The notes under the pieces: generated by a model
What the model was told of the DNA's origin: nothing
The model's database searches: none
What the model saw: only the letters and a program-made list of their open reading frames with translations
In this document: piece after piece, positions 52,025 through 61,600 of the stretch
How positions within the stretch are numbered: the stretch's first letter is position 1
Layout: each line of letters opens with the position of its first letter
NCBI RefSeq assembly: GCF_000157895.3
Contig: NC_022663.1
Coordinates: 3,286,001 to 3,350,000 of the forward strand
Reading direction: 5' to 3'
DNA length: 64,000 nucleotides
Origin: Mycobacterium kansasii ATCC 12478
Lineage (GTDB): Bacteria; Actinomycetota; Actinomycetes; Mycobacteriales; Mycobacteriaceae
Translations under genes and position numbers: made by a program

Positions 52025-53650
52025 TCAACGTGAGCTCTGCTCGGCCGGCGCCGCGGCGGCGTGTGCTCCCGCGCGGCGGCCCGAGAACACACAGTCGGCC
52101 AGCGAGAGCCCGCTGACGTACGAATTGGAGCAGACGCCGGCAGCGGTGCGCCCAGCGCCGAACAAACCCGGAATCGGATCCCCGGATTCGTTGACGACGG
52201 CTCCGCTGCGCTCATCGACTCGGATACCGCCGAGGGTCAGCATCGGAGTGGGGTTGAGCAGGCTTGGCCGCACCGAAATGTTGAGCAGGGTGAACGGCGC
52301 CTGGCTGATCCGCCGCACAAACTCGGCGGGCTTTCCGGCGGGGTCCGGTGCGCCGGCGTCGATCGCGGCATTGTGTGCCGCGACCGTGGCCACCAGGCCG
52401 TCGGGATCGATACCGGCTGCCTTCGCGACCTCGGGCAGCGACGGCGCCGTCACCGCGTCGGCCAACATCAGCGCCGCAACCTGGGCACGCTGAAACCACA
52501 ACGGCTGCTTGATCATTTGACGCCGGGCCTCCCGCATCAACGCGGCATCGGCGAGAAGCCAGCCGGCGCCCTCGTGCTGTTGGATCATGGCTTGCCCAAC
52601 CGCGGCTCCGTAGCGACTTTCGTCGATGACGCGATGCCCGCCCCGGTCGACGATGACGGCGCCGATGAACGCGCTCGGCGGGGTGATAAAGCGCCAGGCC
52701 GAGACATTGTCCATCCGGTCGGTCACCGCTCCGACGCTCTGCGCCAGTGCGATGCCGGTACCGTCGTCGCCGCTGGTGCCCAACTGCAGACCGCCCACGT
52801 ATTGGGGCGCGAACCGCTGCACCCACTCGGTATTGGCGATGAAGCCGCCGGCGCAGATGATCACGGCGCGGCGCGCATGGATGCGGACCGGCTGGGCGTA
52901 ACGCCGCTCGAGCCTTCGCAACTGCCCTTCCATCAGGCGGCGAAGTGGCGGGTAGTAGATGCCCGGCTTTGCCGAAAGCTTCGCTGCCGCAGCGTAACGG
53001 CGCTGGATGCGTGGCGGCGCGAAGTGCATGGTGAGCACATCGACTCCGGTCACCCGACCGGAAGAATCCTGGATCAGTTTCGTGACCGTGGTATGGGGCC
53101 AGAACCGAACGCCAAGGGCCAGTGCAGCCTTGGCCAACGGCGCATACAATTTCCGGCCCGAGGTGCCGCGGCCCTGCACGCGATGCCCGCGCTGGACGGG
53201 CGGGGTGTGGCAGCGAAACGCGCCGGCGTTTTCACTTCCCGAGTGATAAAGGTAGTAGTGGTTGTTCGGAAACGAGGTCTTGTACGGGCACAATGCGGGG
53301 CTGAACGGCACCCCGTAGCTGCTCAGCCAGTCGATCATTTCGGGGCTGGAGCGCACGAATGACTCCAGGGTCTCCTGGCTGACGGCATCACCGACTTCGA
53401 GGCGGAGATAGGCCAGCATTTGCTCGGGGCTGTCGTTGACCCCGGCCTGCCGCTGAACTTTGGTGCCGCCGCCGGCATAGATGATCCCGCCCGAGATCGC
53501 CGTTGCACCACCACCATTGGCGCGGTCCAGCGCGATGACATCTGCGCCGCGTTCGCGGGCGGCGATGGCCGCGCACTCACCTGCTGCGCCGAACCCGATC
53601 ACCACGACATCGGCGGACTCGCCGATGCGCGCCGACTTGTCACCAGCCAT
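52025..53650 (-). CDS. FAD-dependent 3-ketosteroid-dehydrogenase/fumarate-reductase-like flavoprotein
   Basis: 541 residues from ATG 53650 (MAGDKSARIGESADVVVIGF). The dinucleotide-binding motif is GFGAAGECAAIAARERGADV with the following acid, and the family phrase GGATAISGGIIYAGGGT is typical of the KstD/FRD flavoprotein group. The C-terminal FAD loop is GLFGAGRTAAGVCSNSYVSG. The exact substrate could be a steroid or an enoate. The frame remains open for 151 codons upstream, but that part is antisense to the hisC/tetR scraps and is not coding. Confidence 0.92.
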   Translation of the reverse strand: MAGDKSARIGESADVVVIGFGAAGECAAIAARERGADVIALDRANGGGATAISGGIIYAGGGTKVQRQAGVNDSPEQMLAYLRLEVGDAVSQETLESFVRSSPEMIDWLSSYGVPFSPALCPYKTSFPNNHYYLYHSGSENAGAFRCHTPPVQRGHRVQGRGTSGRKLYAPLAKAALALGVRFWPHTTVTKLIQDSSGRVTGVDVLTMHFAPPRIQRRYAAAAKLSAKPGIYYPPLRRLMEGQLRRLERRYAQPVRIHARRAVIICAGGFIANTEWVQRFAPQYVGGLQLGTSGDDGTGIALAQSVGAVTDRMDNVSAWRFITPPSAFIGAVIVDRGGHRVIDESRYGAAVGQAMIQQHEGAGWLLADAALMREARRQMIKQPLWFQRAQVAALMLADAVTAPSLPEVAKAAGIDPDGLVATVAAHNAAIDAGAPDPAGKPAEFVRRISQAPFTLLNISVRPSLLNPTPMLTLGGIRVDERSGAVVNESGDPIPGLFGAGRTAAGVCSNSYVSGLSLADCVFSGRRAGAHAAAAPAEQSSR

Positions 53651-53822
53651 GCCAGTACTCCCACTCGGGTTGCGCGTTGTGGGGTGAACTGTAACAGGTT
53701 CTAATTCTGTCTCCATCTCGGTCGAGCGGTCGAATCTGGGGTGCCCGAGGAGGGGCGTATCGGCGGCCGGGTCACCCGATGCGAAACAAGATCTGATCGC
53801 TCCCATTTCTCCAGAAGCTCGA

Positions 53823-53940
53823 CTGCGGACATTCTCCGAGGCGTATGGGCTGGCCGGCGCTCGCCTGGGCCACGCGGTGGCCCACCCGGAGGTGATCGCC
53901 GCACTCAACAAGGTCGCGATGCAGCCAGCCATGGCCAAAG
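53823..53940 (+). pseudogene. hisC-like aminotransferase fragment
   Basis: The plus strand encodes LRTFSEAYGLAGARLGHAVA followed by HPEVIAALNKV. This is the PLP-lysine region of histidinol-phosphate aminotransferases (RTFSKAYGLAGLRVGYA...), with the catalytic lysine replaced by glutamate. Only about 40 codons survive, and the frame then runs straight into tetR-like sequence. Confidence 0.75.
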
Positions 53941-54113
53941 CCGGTACCGCTAGCGACACCGGAACCCGCCCGACCGAGATCCTCGAGACCGCCGCCTCGC
54001 TGATCGCGTCATCGGGATTGCGGACTTCGCTGCAGGAAACCGCCGACGCTGCAGGCATTCCGCCGGGCAGCCGGTATGACCACTTCGAATCCAAAGAAGC
54101 CATCCTGGTTTGA
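53941..54113 (+). pseudogene. truncated TetR regulator, Rv0067c-like N-terminus
   Basis: Reads AGTASDTGTRPTEILETAAS, then LIASSGLRTSLQETADAAGI and PPGSRYDHFESKEAILV before a TGA. This is a complete TetR helix-turn-helix with no ligand domain. M. tuberculosis has the TetR gene Rv0067c next to icd2, so this is probably its remains, but on the opposite strand relative to icd2. Fused in frame with the hisC scrap, the whole could be translated as a short HTH peptide. Confidence 0.75.
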
Positions 54114-54174
54114 GTTGGCTGGCATCACTCAATCCAGATGATGTTCTACGCGGCGGACGGCGGTGTGTGTGTGA

Positions 54175-55215
54175 CTAGGGTGTCGGTTGCTCTAGCCGTC
54201 TGGCGGCGGGTGAGTATCCGTCGCGTGAAGGCAGGTCCACGACAACCTTTCCCGTCATGTAGGGCACTCCATCCAACGTCTGCGAAGCCATCTCCAGTTC
54301 GATAAGGTGGCACCTGCCGTCTCGGCGCTTATCAATGACTTTGCCCGTGGTGCAACTGATTTCGCCCATCAACAGCACCGATCTAGTCTGGAGATCGACA
54401 AAGGTGATGAAACCCTCGTCGGACATCCAGTTCGTGACAGCATGCAACAGCATCATCTCCATTTGCGTACCAAACGCAAGTGCGTAGGGAACGCCGCGCT
54501 GCTGTGCTATCCGGTCCTCGAAGTGCCAATCGACGACGTGGTGCGGCGCACCCGTCTCGGGATCGACGAGAGCCTGGTCGACACCGGTCGGCTCACGCCA
54601 CCTCGTGGCGAACGCTGAGCAGGCGCTGACGGCGCCGGCAAACGCGACCGCGTCAGAGATGTCATAGGGGCCCTTCAGCCCGCCGATCACGGGTTGCCCA
54701 ACTTCAACGTCTTCCCAGAAGCGTGGCCGCGCGCCGCGGCGCGCCTCACCGGAACACTCCCGCTCGTAATCGGCACGCACTGCGGCCAACTCGTCTGCGG
54801 TATAACGGCGGCGTCGCCTGGCGGCAAGGTTGCGGCCGGCCGGCTCACCCGACTCGGGCGGCCATACGCTGATCACAGCCCCGCCAAGACGCGTCACCAC
54901 CACACGGTCGTATTGATTGATGTAACGGCGCTCCGATCTCGCGATGAACAACCGGTTGCGCCTACCTGGGCGGATCTTCTCCTCGAAACCGTGCCAAACA
55001 TCCTCCCCCCGGATTACGTCACCCGGCCGAAACGTTTCCTGGTACCGACGCTGGCACCCCCCGTTCATCACTTGCCACCCGGGTTGCTGCGGTAGCTGCG
55101 GTATGGAACTGCCCTCGGACAGGCAGGCCTCTAGCACCGGCTGACCGATCGGAGACCCCCAGGCCGTCGAAGCTCCGTATTCGGGGTCAGTCCACAGTGG
55201 GTTGGTGTCACCCAC
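54175..55215 (-). CDS. MaoC-like double hot-dog hydratase, apparently 5'-shortened
   Basis: 346 residues from GTG 55215 (VGDTNPLWTDPEYGASTAWG). Two hot-dog halves: an N-terminal FAS1-like half (to about 150; RPGDVIRGEDVWHGFEEKIR) and a C-terminal MaoC half (FWEDVEVGQPVIGGLKGPYD, FGTQMEMMLLHAVTNWMSDE). Homologues usually have 40-60 residues before the GDxNPLW motif. Upstream the same frame continues without stop (IRRCVLNVCAAA before VGDTNPLW) but has no ATG or GTG, so either a rare start is used or the 5' end is lost. The protein may be inactive. Acyl-CoA or steroid intermediates would be usual substrates. Confidence 0.75.
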   Translation of the reverse strand: MGDTNPLWTDPEYGASTAWGSPIGQPVLEACLSEGSSIPQLPQQPGWQVMNGGCQRRYQETFRPGDVIRGEDVWHGFEEKIRPGRRNRLFIARSERRYINQYDRVVVTRLGGAVISVWPPESGEPAGRNLAARRRRRYTADELAAVRADYERECSGEARRGARPRFWEDVEVGQPVIGGLKGPYDISDAVAFAGAVSACSAFATRWREPTGVDQALVDPETGAPHHVVDWHFEDRIAQQRGVPYALAFGTQMEMMLLHAVTNWMSDEGFITFVDLQTRSVLLMGEISCTTGKVIDKRRDGRCHLIELEMASQTLDGVPYMTGKVVVDLPSRDGYSPAARRLEQPTP

Positions 55216-55256
55216 GGCCGCCGCGCAGACGTTGAGTACGCATCGACGGATTTCCG

Positions 55257-55573
55257 CTAATCTATCCGAACCAAAAAGACGTCGAAGGCGGCGTCTTCTT
55301 GCGCCTCGATGGCCCCGAGCACGTGCGACTGCGGCGCATGCTCACACGTTAATTCAGTCTGAAGCACACACGGGGTATGCGCGACACATTGCTGGCCATT
55401 ACCGACGAACTCATCAACGACATGCTGTCCTCGAGCCACCCAGTCGATTTCATGGAAAAGTTCTCATCGAACAGCGGCGACGGTCCGGATTTCCCGGCGA
55501 TCGCGTTCATCCCGGCAATATAGGCGTCAACTTCCTCGGTCCACTCGCCACTGTCAATGACCCTTTCGGTCAT
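55257..55573 (-). pseudogene. possible frameshifted small gene upstream of the MaoC-like gene
   Basis: ATG 55573 follows a very good GAAGGAGGAATCACC site and opens MTERVIDSGEWTEEVDAYIA, continuing to a stop at 55349. From about 55439 a second frame (VARGQHVVDEFVGNGQQCVA to DAAFDVFLVRID) ends at 55257, next to the MaoC-like gene. Joined by one frameshift they would make a protein of about 107 residues. I do not recognise the family. The alternative is an intact 74-residue protein 55349-55573. Confidence 0.4.
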
Positions 55574-55664
55574 CGGTGATTCCTCCTTCTCCGAGCACTG
55601 CGGTGGCCGCAGCGGCGTGCTGGCTGCCGTGGCCGTCCGGACACCCGCGTCGGCTCGGTAGTGG

Positions 55665-56665
55665 TCACGGCTTGTCTCCGCAGCTGACCGGCAGTGACTT
55701 GACGCCGTATGCGATTGAATTCTGCTTGAATTCGATTTCATCCACGGATGTCGCGAGGCGTAAGTCGGGAATTCGTTCGAATAGCCGTGGCCAGGCAACT
55801 TCTAATTCGATTCGGGCCAGGTTATGACCTAGGCACAGGTGGGGACCGAACCCGAACGCAAGGTGCTGGCGTGGGTTGCGTGCGATATCGATGCGCTCGG
55901 CGTCGGAGCCGAACGCCTCCGGGCAACGATTTGCGGCGAGCAGCGACACGATCACGCCTTCGCCCGCACGGACGAGGTGTCCGCCGATCTCGACATCCCG
56001 CAAGGCAATACGGCGCATGTCGGACACGATGCTCCAGTAGCGCAACATTTCTTCCGCTGCGCTCGCAGCAAGCGCGGGATCCTGGCACAATCGATGACGC
56101 TCGGGGTCATTGAGGAGCAAAGCCAACGTACCCAGTCCGAGCATATTTGCTGTGGTTTTGTAGCCCGCATTGACGAGGAAAAAGATCAACACAGGCAGGT
56201 CGTCTAATGCAAAACCGTCCTCACCGGTGTGCTCGGCCACAAGTCGGCTGATCATGTCGTCTGCGGGATCGTGTCGTTTACATTCGACCAGCTCGCGGCT
56301 GTACGCGACGAACTTGTTTACAGCGCGCTGCCTCTCCTCTGGTGGTGCGTCGAGATCGCCGAAGGCATCGGTGTGCTGCTGGAAGATCGCGCGATCCTCG
56401 TAAGGAACACCGAGGATGGAGCAAATCGCGCGAGAGGGCATTGGAAGAGCGGCACGTCGGCGCTCAACGCGGGATTGGTTAGCACCGCGCGAACGTCGGC
56501 GGGGCGTGTCGCCAGCCAGTGTTGCGATCCATCCCAGATAGTTACCTTGTGCAGGCCGCCAGCCTCTCGCAATTCGGTGTACTCCGAAGGCGCGTCGAAG
56601 GGGCAGGTCCTTGCAGACGGGAATAACAGCCCGACCCGATTTGACTCGCCGGTGTGATCGTTCAT
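55665..56665 (-). pseudogene. cytochrome P450 with internal deletion and frameshift
   Basis: The N-terminal part (ATG 56665, MNDHTGESNRVGLLFPSART, then WLATRPADVRAVLTNPALSA) stops matching P450s after about 85 residues. A second frame resumes with MPSRAICSILGVPYEDRAIF and carries the I helix FFLVNAGYKTTANMLG, ExxR AAEEMLRYW and haem loop FGFGPHLCLGHNLAR to the C-terminus. The roughly 60-70 residues normally between these parts (the B' to E helix region) are missing. The haem domain is intact, but the protein cannot fold as a normal P450. It resembles CYP105-like bacterial P450s. Confidence 0.85.
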
Positions 56666-56672
56666 CATCTGG

Positions 56673-56960
56673 TCACCGTTCAGTGGACACGAGACCGCAT
56701 TGGCATGCACTGTCAGTGGAACTGGCCGTCGGGCGCATCAACGGCAAACTTGGCGTCCAGCGAGGGTGGTCGTGCACATGCGCCCCGTTATAGAAGCGCA
56801 GCCAAAGGAACATACGGGGGCTCGGTACGAACTCGATTTCGCCAAGGTTCTCGGTTCCCCGCTCATGACTCAAGCGCGCCGTCCTCTCACGGTCCGCTTC
56901 CACCGGAACGGGCTCCAAGCAGAATTCCGCGCCAGGCGTTGTCAGGTTATTAAATGTCAT
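56673..56960 (-). CDS. hypothetical protein upstream of the P450 relic
   Basis: A 95-codon frame (MTFNNLTTPGAEFCLEPVPV) ending 5 bp before the P450 start codon. The middle (GEIEFVPSPRMFLWLRFYNG, AHVHDHPRWTPSLPL) looks protein-like. I do not recognise a family. Its close spacing to the P450 suggests an operon that is now decaying. Confidence 0.4.
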   Translation of the reverse strand: MTFNNLTTPGAEFCLEPVPVEADRERTARLSHERGTENLGEIEFVPSPRMFLWLRFYNGAHVHDHPRWTPSLPLMRPTASSTDSACQCGLVSTER

Positions 56961-57068
56961 GGTTGCAGACAGTTTGTTGTGAGCGAGATTTTAGCAGAAT
57001 ACCGAGGCGGCGCCGCCAAGTCTCCGATAGTGGTCCACCTGATCTGTCCCCGCCATTTCGAGCCACGG

Positions 57069-57467
57069 TCATGCGAGTTGAGGGATCGAATAGGTGGATG
57101 TCCAGAGCGTTTCGAACTCTGTAGGGCTGATATTACCGAGGTAGCTTTGGCGGCGTTCGACGTTAGTAGAAATTGTCGATGTAATAGGCCATGGCGGCGG
57201 CGAACTCGATCGTGGTTGCCCATCTACGGATGTTGAGCAGCTCGACCTGCATCCGCGCCCAGAACGCCTCCATGGCAGGCAGTCGCCTATGGTCCCAAAC
57301 GAACCGAGCAAGCCCCATCGACGCATGTTCTCCCCGAAGCCCCAGGAGGTGAATTGCGTGCCGTGGTCGGCATGCGGAATCGTTGGGCCACTTCGGGTTC
57401 TGTTGTCGACGGCCATGTTGACCGCGTTGTTGACCAGTGCGGTGTCGGCAGTGGTCGAGAAGGCGCG
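57069..57467 (-). mobile_element. IS3-family transposase relic (integrase part)
   Basis: The minus strand encodes AFSTTADTALVNNAVNMAVD, then IPHADHGTQFTSWGFGENMR and LLGSFGTIGDC, the second-aspartate region of IS3-type DDE transposases. After a frameshift another frame gives AFWARMQVELLNIRRW with the catalytic glutamate region degraded, and the first frame returns as VERRQSYLGNISPTEFE, the classical C-terminal end. At least two frameshifts are needed. The 5' part of the element is missing, replaced by maturase sequence. Terminal inverted repeats were not identified. Confidence 0.85.
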
Positions 57468-57835
57468 TGCCAGTCGATGGAAGACGCCCCATCCCAGCCC
57501 GTGGTGCCGTTTGCGCAGCCAAGTCATTACCCGCCACCAGGTGAAGTGGTCTAGGTAGTCGAAGGTGCGTTTGGACACCCCGTGCTGGAAGTAGTTGCAC
57601 CATCCCCGCAGGACGGGGTTGAGGCGGCGCAACAGATCAGCGAGCGTTCGATGTTTGTGTCGCCGCGTCAGATTCCTGACCTTGTCGGTGAGGGACACAA
57701 GTGCCTTCTTCGACGGCCAGGTGTAGACGTAGTGCTTGGTCGTGCCCGCTCTTGAGCTGCCGCTGGATGCGAACCCGAGGAACTCGAACCCCTCGTCGAT
57801 TGGCAGATCCTGCTCTTGTCGACCGGCACGCTGGC
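57468..57835 (-). mobile_element. group II intron maturase relic
   Basis: C-terminal part of a group II intron reverse transcriptase/maturase. One frame reads KHYVYTWPSKKALVSLTDKV, then RRLNPVLRGWCNYFQHGVSK and FDYLDHFTWWRVMTWLRKRH (GIIM domain). Upstream pieces lie in other frames: DEGFEFLGF, RIQRQLKSG and SRIC. The polymerase domain is absent and the C-terminus runs directly into the IS3 relic. No intron RNA domain V could be recognised next to it. Confidence 0.85.
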
Positions 57836-57999
57836 GGCAATCTCACCTCGTTCAGCCTGGCCGGCAACGGTGGTGCGGGCGGTAGCGACGCCCGGCGTCG
57901 CCGGCGGGAACAGCGGCAGCGGCACCGCCAGCGATGGAGCCGACGGTTCCGGTGGGCTCGGCGGCATCCTGGCCGGCCTCGCCGGCGCGGACGGGTAAG
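57830..57999 (+). pseudogene. PE_PGRS-type tail fragment
   Basis: The plus strand reads GGNLTSFSLAGNGGAGGS and, in a second frame, GGNSGSGTASDGADGSGGLG before a TAA. Gly-Gly-Ala/Asn-Gly triplets of this kind are characteristic of PGRS domains. No PE domain is nearby. It is a short 3' scrap adjoining the group II intron relic. Confidence 0.5.
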
Positions 58000-58018
58000 C
58001 CCACCACAAAACGGGTAG

Positions 58019-58276
58019 GGCGGGTCGGTGGGTAGGGCGGGTCGGTGTCCGCCGAGGGCGAGCATGAGCAGGGCGGGCGGCGTTTCGGGGGAGCCGAAGC
58101 CGAACGTTATGCGGGTCGAAACGACCTCCGAGCCGAATTACGGAGGACGCCAATCGATACCGGCCGACACAATGACCGCCGCGCTTTCCGGGGCGATCCA
58201 GTCTTTGTCTCGACTGGCCTTCCCTCACAGCCGAATTCGACCTTGAACCCGCCGGGTCCTCATGTAGAAGGACAAC
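58019..58276. other. interval of degraded sequence with no recognisable gene
   Basis: A duplicated GGTAGGGCGGGTCGGTG word occurs at about 58014-58046. Overlapping frames on both strands show no family similarity. Confidence 0.5.
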
Positions 58277-58519
58277 ATGGAGTTCAGCAGCGACTGGCAT
58301 TGCGGTGTTGGGCGATTGCGCTGGAGCGTCCGCGTTCACTACGGGGATCAAACTTCCGGCAGGATACAGCGACTTACCCTCCCGCACAGCCGTTTCGAAG
58401 TCGTCGGTATGACCGAGGAGTCGCGGCGTGGCCGGGCTAGGGTGCCCGCCGGGTACTCATGCGGCACTGCACACATACCGGTGTCGACACCCGGCACGGC
58501 GGCCCCGAGGAAGAATTGA
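58277..58519 (+). CDS. possible small hypothetical protein
   Basis: An 80-codon frame from ATG 58277 (MEFSSDWHCGVGRLRWSVRV) preceded by AGAAGGACAAC. Third positions are fairly GC-rich, compatible with coding, but the family is unknown and the region is otherwise decaying. Confidence 0.3.
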   Translation: MEFSSDWHCGVGRLRWSVRVHYGDQTSGRIQRLTLPHSRFEVVGMTEESRRGRARVPAGYSCGTAHIPVSTPGTAAPRKN

Positions 58520-58645
58520 CAATTCGGTTCGCAAATTCCCGAAAAGCGCACCACTCGGCGCATAGTCTGGACCACGGTCGAAATTGACTATCGATGTTGT
58601 CCCTTTCCGACGAGTAGGTAGCGGCGCTCAGGAGGAACACCAGCC

Positions 58646-61600
58646 ATGGCACACAAGGCTGCTGCGCACAAGGGAACTACCGGAAGTGGTGCCGAGTGGT
58701 TGAGCGGCAACGACAAGAGCACCGTTGCCGCGACCTCGGGCAGGCGGCGTAACCGCGCGGGCGGGTCGCCTTTGGTGCTCACGCGACGCCGCCAGCCGTC
58801 CCCGACCGCGGTGTTGCTGGTGGCGTCGTTCGGTGCATTTCTGGCATTCCTCGACTCCACGATCGTCAACATCGCGTTTCCGGCCATCCAACGGTATTTC
58901 CACGGCTCTAGCATCAGCAGTCTGTCCTGGGTGCTCAACGCCTACAACATTGTCTTTGCGGCGTTCCTGGTGGCAGCGGGCCGGCTTGCGGACTTGCTCG
59001 GGCGCAAGCGAATGTTCATCTACGGCGTCGGCTTGTTCACGATCGCGTCCGTGCTGTGTGCGGCTGCAGACACCGTCACACAGTTGGTTGCTTTCCGCGT
59101 GCTCCAAGGTGTCGGTGCCGCGGTACTCGTGCCAGCATCACTGGCCCTGGTCGTGGAGCGGTTCGACGCCGCGCGCCGCGCGCATGGGGTAGGCCTGTGG
59201 GGCGCGGCAGCGGCCCTCGCTTCGGGCCTGGGCCCGCCGATCGGCGGTGCTCTTGTGCAGGCGTCGAGCTGGCGGTGGGTGTTTCTGGTGAATCTCCCAC
59301 TGGGGATCATCGCTGTCGTGGTGGCTCGCCGCGGCCTGGTCGAGAGCCGTGCACCAGGACGGCGGCGAGTACCCGACTTGCGTGGGGCGTCGCTGCTCGC
59401 CATCGCCCTGGGGTTGTTGACGCTCGGCTTGATCAAAGGTCCAGACTGGGGATGGACCAACCCCGGAGCTATCGGATCGTTCCTGGCCGCGGCGGCCGCC
59501 ATGGCGGGATTCGTGCTGAGCTCGCGTTCCCACCCCGCACCTCTGATCGAGCCGGCGTTTCTGCGGATTCAATCGTTTGTGTCGGGCACCGCGCTCACGG
59601 TTGTCGCGGCCGCCGGGTTCTACGCCTACCTGCTCACCCACGTGCTCTTCCTGAACTACGTTTGGCACTACACCTTGCTGCAGGCGGGTTTTGCAATCGC
59701 GCCCGCCGCCCTGGTCGCAGCCGTCGTCGCTGCGGTGCTCGGCCGGGTCGCGGATCAGCACGGTTATCGGGCGATCGTTGTCGTCGGCGCACTGATCTGG
59801 GCGGGCAGTCTCGTGTGGTACATCGAGCGCGTCGGGAACAAGCCCGATTTCCTGGGTGCCTGGCTGCCCGGCCAATTACTGCAGGGACTGGGAGTCGGCG
59901 CAACATTGCCGATGCTCGGCGGGGCCGCCCTGGCAGGCCTGGGCGCCGGAAGTAGCTACGCGACTGCTTCAGCGGTTGTCAGCAGCGCCCGCCAGGTCGG
60001 CGCGGTAATCGGTATCGCGGTCCTGGTGATTGTGATCGGCAGCCCCATTCGGGGTGCGGCCGACGAGGCGCTGCGTCGAGGGTGGACAACGTCGGCGGTC
60101 TGCTTCGTGGCAGTCGCGGTTGGGGCGCTGGTTCTGGGCCGAACTCGCAACGTCCATCACGCGGTGCCCGAACCCGGGCCCGCGCTACCAGTCGACGTGG
60201 CAGCATCCGAACCCCCGGCTCCACTGGTGGTCATACCGGAAGCACCGGCGCCCGCACCTTCCGGCGACGTCGACCTCCGGGCCTTGCCGCTTTTTGCCGA
60301 GCTCGACGCCGACACGCTGCGGGAGTTGCAGGACCGTGCGGAGCGGGTCGAGCTGGACGCCGGGTGCTACCTCTTCCATGCGGGCGACGAGTCCGACGCC
60401 GTCTATGTGGTGCAAAATGGCCGCCTGCATGTGATTCAGCATGATGCCGTGGTGCGGGAGCTCGGGCGCGGCGATGTGATCGGCGAACTAGGGCTGTTGG
60501 TCGACGCGCCACGCTCTGCGTCAATCCGGGCCGTGCGCGACTGCACGCTCGTGCGACTCACGAAGACGCAATTCGACGCGATTGCCAACACTGGCGTGCT
60601 CAGGACACTGGTCCGCAGCCTGGCCACCCGGCTACGGCAAATTCCGGCGGCTCCGCGTCCCACGGCGCCTCAAGTGGTGATATCGGTCGTCGGTGTCGAC
60701 ACCGACGCACCCGTACCTTTGGTGGCCGGTGAACTCGTCACGTTACTTTCGACACAGCTACGAGCGGTGGACCCCGGCCGGGTTGACCGCGATGGGCTCG
60801 AACGCGCCGAGCAGGCCGCCGACAAGGTGGTGCTGCATGCGACGAAGGACGATCTCGCATGGCGAGACTTCTGTTTACGTGTCGCCGACCGCGTCATCTT
60901 GGTCGCCGGTCAACCCGGGCCGCCGTTACAACCTCTGCCACCACAAGCCGCGGGCGCCGACCTAGTGCTAGGGGGACCGCCCGCAGACCGGAACCAGCGA
61001 CAAGCCTGGGAAGAATTGATCACGCCGCGTTCGGTGCATGTGGTGCGACCCGACGTCGTGGACGACGACCTGCGCCCGCTCTCCGCACGCATCGCGGGCC
61101 GCTCGATCGGGCTGGTCCTGGGTGGCGGGGGCGCCCGGGCCTTTGCGCACCTCGGGGTCCTCGACGAATTGGAGGCGGCCGGAATCACGATCGACCGGTA
61201 CGCCGGCACCAGCATGGGAGCAATCATTGCGGCGGTCGCAGCCTGTGGTGTGGACGCCGCTGGTACGGACGCGCGCGTCTACGAGTCGTTCGTCCGGCAC
61301 AACCCCATCAGGGATTACACTCTGCCTCGGGCCGGGCTCATCCGTGGCCAGCGCACGATGGTCCTGTTGCGTAGGGCCTACGGAGACAGGCTAATCGAGG
61401 AGCTGCCAAAACAGTTCCGCTGCGTCAGTGTCGACCTAATCGCCCGACGGGCCGTCGTGCACCGCCGAGGTCCGCTCGCCGAGGTGGTCGGCTGTTCCCT
61501 GCGCCTCCCGGGCCTATACCCGCCAGGGCTCTATAACGGTACGTTGCACGTCGATGGCGGAGTGCTGAACAACCTGCCGGTTGACACGCTGGCCGACCAA

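Noticed and set aside
53651..54103. N-terminal extension of the flavoprotein to 692 residues
   Set aside because: The extra 151 codons are antisense to the hisC and tetR scraps and lie before a typical flavoprotein N-terminus at 53650.
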